10,989 nt of DNA from JBOHHM01 sp050725495 (lineage in GTDB: Bacteria > Pseudomonadota > Gammaproteobacteria > Burkholderiales > Burkholderiaceae_C): the NCBI GenBank assembly GCA_050725495.1, contig JBOHHM010000056.1, forward strand, positions 1-10,989, given 5' to 3'. Below the pieces are notes generated by a model. It was not told the origin of the DNA, searched no databases, and saw nothing but the letters and a program-made list of their open reading frames with translations. Below, one piece after another: positions 6,678 through 10,989 of this stretch. Each line of letters starts with the position of its first letter. The first letter of the stretch is position 1. The position numbers and the translations under genes were made by a program.

Positions 6678-7988
6678 ATGAGTCCCGTTTCCCCCTTGCG
6701 CGTCTTGACCGGCATCACCACCACGGGCACGCCCCACCTGGGCAACTATGTGGGCGCCGTCCGCCCGGCCGTCGCGGCCAGCCGCCAGGCCGGGGTCGAG
6801 AGCTTTTACTTCCTGGCCGACTACCACGCGCTGATCAAATGCGACGAGCCCGCGCGCATCCAGCGCTCGACGCTGGAGATCGCCGCCACCTGGCTGGCCG
6901 CCGGGCTGGACCCCGAGCGCGTCACGTTCTACCGCCAGTCCGACATTCCGGAAATTCCCGAACTGACCTGGCTGCTGACCTGCGTGACCGGCAAGGGCCT
7001 GCTCAACCGCGCCCACGCCTACAAGGCCTCGGTGGACAAGAACGAGGCGGCCGGCCATGACCCGGACGCCGAGGTGACGGCCGGCCTGTTCATGTACCCG
7101 GTGCTCATGGGCGCGGACATCCTGATGTTCAAGGCCCACCAGGTGCCGGTGGGGCGCGACCAGATCCAGCATATCGAGATGGCGCGCGACATGGCGCAAA
7201 GCTTCAACCATCTCTATGGCGAGCATTTCGTGCTGCCCGAGGCGGTGATCGAGGAATCCGTGGCCACGCTGCCCGGGCTCGATGGCCGCAAGATGAGCAA
7301 GAGCTACGACAACACCATCCCGCTGTTCGCCCCGCGCGAGCAAATGCGCAAGCTCATTGCCGGCATCGTGACCGACTCGCGCGCCCCGGGCGAGCCCAAG
7401 GACGTGCAGGGCTCCGCGCTGTTCCAGCTCTACCAGGCCTTTGCCAGCGAGGAGGAAACCGCCGCGCTGCGCCAGGCCTATGCCGCAGGCATCGCCTGGG
7501 GCGAGGCCAAGCAGCTGCTGTTCGAGCGCATCGACCGCGAAGTCGCGCCCATGCGCGAGCACTACGAGGCGCTGGTCAACGACCCGGCCCAAATCGAAGC
7601 CATTTTGCGCGCCGGCGCTGCCAAGGCGCGCCAGCTGGCCACGCCGTTCATGGCTGAGCTGCGCCAGGCCGTGGGGCTGCGCCATCTGGGCTCGCAGGCC
7701 GTCCCGGCCAAAAAGGAAAGGGCTGCCAAGGCCGCCCTGCCCGCGTTCAAGCAGTACCGCGATGGCGATGGCAAGTTCTATTTCAAGCTGGTCGACGCCC
7801 TTGGTCACTTGCTGCTGCAAAGCCGCGGCTTCGACTCGCCCAAGGAGGCCGGCCGCAGCATCGCGCAGCTGCAGCAGCTTGGCGCCGCAGCCCTGCCCAC
7901 CCTGGAACCCCAGCTACAGGCCATCGCCGGCGTCAGCACCGATGAGGTGGCGGCAGCCCTGCGCCAGCTGTCCGAAGCAGCAGCCTGA
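6678..7988 (+). CDS. trpS: Tryptophanyl-tRNA synthetase with C-terminal DUF1508-like extension
   Basis: This class I synthetase charges tRNA-Trp with tryptophan. The HIGH-equivalent TPHLGN is at 18-23 and KMSKS at 205-209; the tryptophan-binding region includes YPVLMGADILMF (140-151) and VGRDQIQHIEMARD (158-171). The 436-residue protein is about 100 residues longer than the roughly 334-residue E. coli enzyme. The normal core ends near 335, and after a lysine/alanine linker (345-353) comes a module of about 50 residues: FKQYRDGDGKFYFKLVDA, then GHLLLQSRGFDSPKEAG. Its pattern resembles a DUF1508/YegP unit. I believe similar extended forms occur in other betaproteobacteria. ATG 6678 lies 13 nt after the M50 stop; an in-frame TTG nine bases earlier is less likely. 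No T-box or trp leader is visible. Confidence 0.95.
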   Translation: MSPVSPLRVLTGITTTGTPHLGNYVGAVRPAVAASRQAGVESFYFLADYHALIKCDEPARIQRSTLEIAATWLAAGLDPERVTFYRQSDIPEIPELTWLLTCVTGKGLLNRAHAYKASVDKNEAAGHDPDAEVTAGLFMYPVLMGADILMFKAHQVPVGRDQIQHIEMARDMAQSFNHLYGEHFVLPEAVIEESVATLPGLDGRKMSKSYDNTIPLFAPREQMRKLIAGIVTDSRAPGEPKDVQGSALFQLYQAFASEEETAALRQAYAAGIAWGEAKQLLFERIDREVAPMREHYEALVNDPAQIEAILRAGAAKARQLATPFMAELRQAVGLRHLGSQAVPAKKERAAKAALPAFKQYRDGDGKFYFKLVDALGHLLLQSRGFDSPKEAGRSIAQLQQLGAAALPTLEPQLQAIAGVSTDEVAAALRQLSEAAA

Positions 7989-8008
7989 GTGTCAGCAAAA
8001 GCTGACGC
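7989..8008 (+). terminator. Stem-loop directly after the trpS stop
   Basis: GTCAGC (7991-7996), an AAAA loop and GCTGAC (8001-8006) form a perfect 6-bp stem with a tetraloop. A T-G wobble and a G-C pair extend it to eight pairs (7989-8008). It begins at the base after the TGA. It is not followed by a T-run, so it is not a canonical intrinsic terminator; it may protect the mRNA 3' end or work with Rho. Confidence 0.45.
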
Positions 8009-8079
8009 CCGTGCTCGCGTGGCGCCAACATTCTGGATTTAGGCGGTATGCTTGACGCTGCTGTCACCATGACAAGATC

Positions 8080-8090
8080 AAGAATCCATC
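8080..8090 (+). promoter_or_regulatory. -10-like AAGAAT just before the response regulator start
   Basis: AAGAAT (8080-8085) matches the -10 consensus at four of six positions and ends 5 nt before ATG 8091. TTGACG at 8052-8057 is a good -35 hexamer, but the spacing of 22 bp is too long, and the alternative CAAGAT at 8073-8078 (15 bp) is weak. The region is probably the promoter of the regulator gene; the exact start is uncertain. Confidence 0.3.
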
Positions 8091-8684
8091 ATGAGCCTGT
8101 ACGTAATTGACGATCACCCCCTGATGCGCGAAGCCGTGGTCATGCTGCTGCGCAGGCAGCGTCCGGGCGCCGAGGTGGTGGAGCTGGACCGGCTGGCCCG
8201 CCTCGATGCGGCGGTCAAGACCCATGGCCAACCCGAGCTGTTCTGCCTGGATCTCAGGTTGCCGGACACGGTCGGCGTGTCGGGCATCACCGAGCTCAAA
8301 ACCCGCTTCCCCCATACGCCGCTGGCCGTGCTGTCGGCCTCACCCGCCGCGGATTTTGAGGAGCTGTGCGTGGAAGCCGGCGCCGACATCTACATCGAGA
8401 AATCGTCTGGCGCGACCGAAATTGGCGCTGCGCTGCGCGCCCTGCTGTCGCCCGACAGCGGATTCGAGGACCAAGCGCCCAGCGACAGCCGGCTCTCCAA
8501 GCGGCAAAACCAGCTCATCATCATGCTGGACCGGGGCCTCTCCAACCGTGAGATCGCCGACGAGCTGGGCATCAGCGAGCACACGGTGAAGGTCCACCTC
8601 TGGCGGCTGTTCAGGCGGTTGGGCGTCAAAAGCCGCACGCAAACCGTTCACTACGCCCGTACTCACGGCCTGCTGACCAGCTGA
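8091..8684 (+). CDS. NarL/FixJ-family response regulator (receiver plus LuxR-type HTH)
   Basis: The 197-residue protein is a complete two-domain DNA-binding regulator of usual length. The receiver (about 1-120) has acidic residues D7-D8 in VIDDHP, the phospho-acceptor D54 in CLDLRLPD, S82 (LSAS) and K104 (EKSS). The output domain (about 134-192) has the LuxR-type helix-turn-helix, including GLSNREIADELGISEHTVKVH (149-169) and KSRTQTV. Phosphorylation should promote dimerisation and promoter binding. No Shine-Dalgarno is visible before ATG 8091. Its likely kinase is encoded by the facing gene, with which it overlaps at the 3' end. Target genes cannot be named from this window. Confidence 0.93.
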   Translation: MSLYVIDDHPLMREAVVMLLRRQRPGAEVVELDRLARLDAAVKTHGQPELFCLDLRLPDTVGVSGITELKTRFPHTPLAVLSASPAADFEELCVEAGADIYIEKSSGATEIGAALRALLSPDSGFEDQAPSDSRLSKRQNQLIIMLDRGLSNREIADELGISEHTVKVHLWRLFRRLGVKSRTQTVHYARTHGLLTS

Positions 8685-10078
8685 GCCCTGATGGCCGCGG
8701 CCCGGGCCTGGGCCTGCGCCGCATCGATTTCCTTGAGCTCCAGCTTGAACACCGTGCCGCGGCCCGGGCGCGACATCAGCTGCAAACCGTGGCCCAGAAT
8801 GTGTGTCAGGCGCGACACGATGGCCAGCCCCAGGCCGAAGCCATCGTCGGTTCCCGCATGGGCAGCCACCTTGTAGAACTCGCGAAACACCTCGCGCTGG
8901 TGCTGCTGCGCGATGCCTATGCCGGTGTCCCAGATCTCGATGCGCATGCCAGTGGCCGTGGCCCGCGAGGCCAGCAAAATGCCCCCGCTGACCGTGTACT
9001 TCACGGCATTGGCGATCAGGTTGCCCAGAATTCGCTGCAGGAAAATCGGGTCTGACATGATCTCGCCAGGGGTGATGCGCAAGCGCAGCTGCAAGCCCTT
9101 GGCTTCGGCCAGGGGGCGGTACTGCAGTTCCAGCTCGCGCAGCAGCCGCGCCAGGTCGATGGCTTCAACCCGGATGCGGATCTGGCCCGAGTCCAGCCGG
9201 GCCAGGTCAAACAGCGAATCAAACAGGTTGTTGACCGCCTTGGTCGACTTGACAATTTTGGGCGCGAGCTCACGAACGAGCTCGGGTTCGCTGCCCAGCC
9301 AGTCGGCGTACAGCGCCAGGGCGTGGACCGGCTGGCGAATGTCATGGGCCGCGCTCGCCAGAAAGCGGTTCTTCACCTCGACGGCATCGAGCGCGGCCTG
9401 GGTCTGCCGGGTCAGGGAGTCGATCAGCTGGGCATTGCGGTACTGCAGTTCGAAACTGCGCCTGTGCGTCTCGTGCATGTGCCGCCCCGCCAGCAGCAGC
9501 AACTGCCAGTACATCAGCAACAAGAACAGCAGCCAGTAGTGATGGACCGGCCCCGCAAACCTCAGTTCCACGCCCATGCGCCACAGCAGCACGGCCGCCA
9601 GGGTCCACGCCATGCCATTGACGTAATGCCGCATGGTCGGCAGATGGGCTGAGAAACTGCTGATCGAGAAGGTTCCCAGCCCGGTCAGCACCAGCCAGCA
9701 GATGAACTGGTCGTCCACGGGCATCTTGTCGAAATACAGCAGGGCGCTGCTGCCCCAGATGCAGGCGATCAAGGGCCAGCTGAACCCGTGGCGGGCCATG
9801 AAGCGCAGCTGCTCGTCGGTGCCGGCCTGGGCAAAGCGCCTGTCGTAAAGCGACATGAACCACAGCCGGTAGGCGGCCACGGCCAGGAAGGCAGCCGTCC
9901 AGAGCAGCAGGCCCGCGGTCGGCACGTTGCCATACAGCACGCCGAACAGCACGGGCAGCACCAGCAGGGCCAAATACTGCGCGTTGCGCGCTGTGCTCAT
10001 CAGGCTGCGGATGAGCTCGCCTTCAACCCAGGCGGATTCGGGAATGGGAGGAGCTGTCTCCTGCATGTCAGACTGCAT
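8663..10078 (-). CDS. Membrane sensor histidine kinase (six TM, HisKA and HATPase_c)
   Basis: The 471-residue protein has a short cytoplasmic start, about six TM helices between residues 34 and 197 with little periplasmic sequence, then a coiled linker (about 200-235). The H-box, ASAAHDIRQPVHALALYADW, has H245 as phospho-acceptor. The ATPase domain shows the N-box NLIANAVKYT (353-362), the G1 box DTGIG (384-388) and the G2 box GFGLGLAIV (413-421). The catalytic residues look intact. The H-box with RQP is typical of a kinase group that I associate with NarL-type partners in Burkholderiales and Xanthomonas. The sensor part is not a named domain I recognise, so the stimulus is unknown and may be sensed within the membrane. 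ATG 10078 is chosen; ATG 10066 is an alternative. The C-terminal alanine-rich tail overlaps the last codons of the convergent regulator by 22 bp. Confidence 0.92.
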   Translation of the reverse strand: MQSDMQETAPPIPESAWVEGELIRSLMSTARNAQYLALLVLPVLFGVLYGNVPTAGLLLWTAAFLAVAAYRLWFMSLYDRRFAQAGTDEQLRFMARHGFSWPLIACIWGSSALLYFDKMPVDDQFICWLVLTGLGTFSISSFSAHLPTMRHYVNGMAWTLAAVLLWRMGVELRFAGPVHHYWLLFLLLMYWQLLLLAGRHMHETHRRSFELQYRNAQLIDSLTRQTQAALDAVEVKNRFLASAAHDIRQPVHALALYADWLGSEPELVRELAPKIVKSTKAVNNLFDSLFDLARLDSGQIRIRVEAIDLARLLRELELQYRPLAEAKGLQLRLRITPGEIMSDPIFLQRILGNLIANAVKYTVSGGILLASRATATGMRIEIWDTGIGIAQQHQREVFREFYKVAAHAGTDDGFGLGLAIVSRLTHILGHGLQLMSRPGRGTVFKLELKEIDAAQAQARAAAIRAQLVSRP

Positions 10079-10090
10079 GGGCCGAGTCTA
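10079..10090 (-). promoter_or_regulatory. -10-like TAGACT directly before the histidine kinase start
   Basis: On the minus strand, TAGACT (10090 down to 10085) matches the -10 consensus at four of six positions, and CGGCCC separates it from ATG 10078, a gap of exactly 6 nt. This repeats the geometry of the sites at 3557 and 5984. The -35 region is weak. Confidence 0.35.
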
Positions 10091-10206
10091 GCCTGCCTCC
10101 GCTTGGCCGCCAGCTCACCCCAGGTGGGCCGCCCGGCGGACCTCACGGTGGCATCGAGCCGCCAGCGTGCACCGGTTTCGGCATTTCTGTCGCTGCGGCG
10201 ATGGAT

Positions 10207-10683
10207 TCAATGGTGGTGGCCGTGCTCGCCATGCACATGGCGGTGCGCAATCTCTTCTTCAGAAGCGGCGCGCACGTCGGTCACCGTCACGATAAAGCGA
10301 AGCTCCTTGCCCGCCAGCGGGTGATTGCCGTCCAGCATGACCGTGTTGCCCTTGATCTTCACCACGTTGAAAACCTGTTCCCGCCCATCCTCGCTGCGTC
10401 CCCGCAGCTGCCCGCCCACCTTGACGCCCGGCGGGAACTCGCTGCGTGGACTGGTGCGCACCAGGGTTTCGTCGCGCAGGCCAAAGGCGTCTTGCGGCTG
10501 CAGCTGCAGTGTGGCTTGGTAGCCCGGCAGTTTTCCTTCCAGCGCCGCCTCGATTTTCGGCAGCGTGTTGCCATAGCCTCCATGCAGGTAGACCATGGGG
10601 GTTCGGCTTTCCTCGATGAGCTTGCCGTTGGGCTCGGCCACCTTGTAGCGCAGGGTGACGGCGGTGTCTTTGGTGATTTTCAT
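10207..10683 (-). CDS. slyD: SlyD-type FKBP peptidyl-prolyl cis-trans isomerase with His-rich tail
   Basis: SlyD proteins are cytosolic prolyl isomerases and chaperones; the E. coli one also binds nickel and assists hydrogenase maturation. The 158-residue product shows the split FKBP domain with the insert-in-flap: LRYKVAEPNGKLIEES (11-26), then YGNTLPKIEAALEGKLPG (37-54), an insert domain with DAFGLRDETLV and FPPGVKVGGQL, and the diagnostic NHPLAGKELRFIVTVTDVR (120-138). The last 12 residues contain seven histidines (147, 149, 151, 154, 156, 157, 158), a shorter metal-binding tail than E. coli SlyD, and lack its cysteines. ATG 10683 is the natural start; no strong Shine-Dalgarno is visible. 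It transcribes toward the histidine kinase on the same strand, separated by 128 bp that hold no clear terminator. Confidence 0.92.
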   Translation of the reverse strand: MKITKDTAVTLRYKVAEPNGKLIEESRTPMVYLHGGYGNTLPKIEAALEGKLPGYQATLQLQPQDAFGLRDETLVRTSPRSEFPPGVKVGGQLRGRSEDGREQVFNVVKIKGNTVMLDGNHPLAGKELRFIVTVTDVRAASEEEIAHRHVHGEHGHHH

Positions 10684-10939
10684 GATGTGCGTAGCTGGCG
10701 TTATCCCGGGACGCGACGGTGGGCCGTATCAAGCTGACGGCCCATCTCGCCCTGGCGCAATCTTAGCAAGGCCGATGCGAAACCTATGCCGGCGTGGCAA
10801 TCGAGACCACTGGTCGGGGAGCCTCCCGGCATCCCAGCAGGCGCCTTCGAAGTGAGCTGATCATTTTTTCTCGTGGACAGAAGCCGGGCACAATCGGGTC
10901 GTTGATTTCCATTCGCTCCCAGTCACAAGGAATTGCGCC
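10684..10939. other. Intergenic region between divergent slyD and the ParA-type gene
   Basis: This stretch must hold the promoters of two divergent genes. An A/T-rich patch with a T6 run lies at 10864-10869. CACAAT (10889-10894) is a possible -10 for the rightward gene, but no -35 at normal spacing is seen. On the leftward side GATAAC around 10699-10704 could serve slyD. I see no coding frame with support and no repeat or RNA gene. Confidence 0.4.
10927..10932 (+). promoter_or_regulatory. Shine-Dalgarno sequence of the ParA-type gene
   Basis: AAGGAA lies 7 nt before ATG 10940. It is the clearest ribosome binding site in the window and fixes the start of the truncated gene. Confidence 0.65.
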
Positions 10940-10989
10940 ATGCCTCTTGTCGTTTTCAATCAGAAAGGTGGGGTAGGAAAATCCACCAT
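10940..10989 (+). CDS. ParA/MinD-family P-loop ATPase, 5' end only
   Basis: Only 16 codons are present before the window ends. They read MPLVVFNQKGGVGKST, a beta strand followed directly by the deviant Walker A motif KGGxGKS/T of ParA/MinD/Soj ATPases, with the signature lysine (K9) and catalytic lysine (K14). These proteins dimerise on ATP and bind DNA or membrane to position chromosomes, plasmids or protein complexes. No ParB partner or parS site is within view, so it may be a chromosomal stand-alone ParA-like protein; the neighbouring sequence to the right would tell. Confidence 0.85.
   Translation, partial: MPLVVFNQKGGVGKST

Noticed and set aside
6624..7820. Minus-strand open frame of about 398 codons opposite trpS
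   Set aside because: It resembles no family I know and has the biased composition of an antisense shadow; the plus strand encodes a complete TrpRS.
10855..10870. TGATCA followed by T6 as an intrinsic terminator
   Set aside because: The only stem is the 6-bp self-palindrome with no loop, and no convincing gene ends just upstream on the plus strand.
1..10989. Mobile element, prophage, CRISPR or defence island
   Set aside because: I saw no transposase or integrase motifs, terminal repeats, direct-repeat arrays, tRNA attachment sites or recognised defence domains. Gene content is mostly core chromosomal.

Overview
The window is GC-rich chromosomal DNA from a betaproteobacterium, most likely a member of the Burkholderiales close to Comamonadaceae (Polaromonas, Rhodoferax, Acidovorax or Variovorax type). 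This rests on protein style, dense coding with ATGA/GTGA overlaps, and a gene order (COG4255-type gene next to recJ; PHP phosphoesterase, yciO, M50 protease, trpS) that I associate with that group. No database search was possible, so family names come from motifs and remembered homologues.

Layout. 1-2291 (+): the 3' part of a COG4255-type conserved gene, coupled by an ATGA overlap to recJ (single-strand 5'-3' DNA exonuclease). The recJ start codon lies inside a short palindrome. 2307-2897: a C-terminal CHAD-domain remnant on the minus strand, then about 300 bp of non-coding DNA with a second, similar palindrome. 2898-3494 (+): a secreted chalcone-isomerase-like protein. 3569-7988 (+): a compact cluster of an RNase AM-type PHP phosphoesterase, an EamA-family transporter, YciO, an M50 membrane protease and tryptophanyl-tRNA synthetase. 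The synthetase carries a C-terminal domain resembling DUF1508/YegP. 8091-10078: a two-component pair in convergent orientation, a NarL-type response regulator (+) and a six-TM histidine kinase (-), whose 3' ends overlap by 22 bp. 10207-10683 (-): a SlyD-type FKBP prolyl isomerase with a histidine-rich tail. 10940-10989 (+): the first codons of a ParA/MinD-type ATPase, cut by the window edge.

The 3569-7988 cluster groups RNA and translation functions (nucleotide or RNA 5'-end processing, a YrdC-fold protein, a tRNA synthetase) with two membrane proteins. The convergent kinase and regulator probably form one signalling pair with unknown stimulus. A recurring local pattern is a -10-like hexamer placed exactly 6 nt before the start codon of three genes (and 5 nt before a fourth), which suggests leaderless transcription. 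I see no CRISPR array, insertion sequence, tRNA, rRNA, prophage or obvious defence system. The most unusual items are the possible leaderless starts, the palindrome-embedded recJ start, the TrpRS C-terminal fusion and the decayed CHAD gene.
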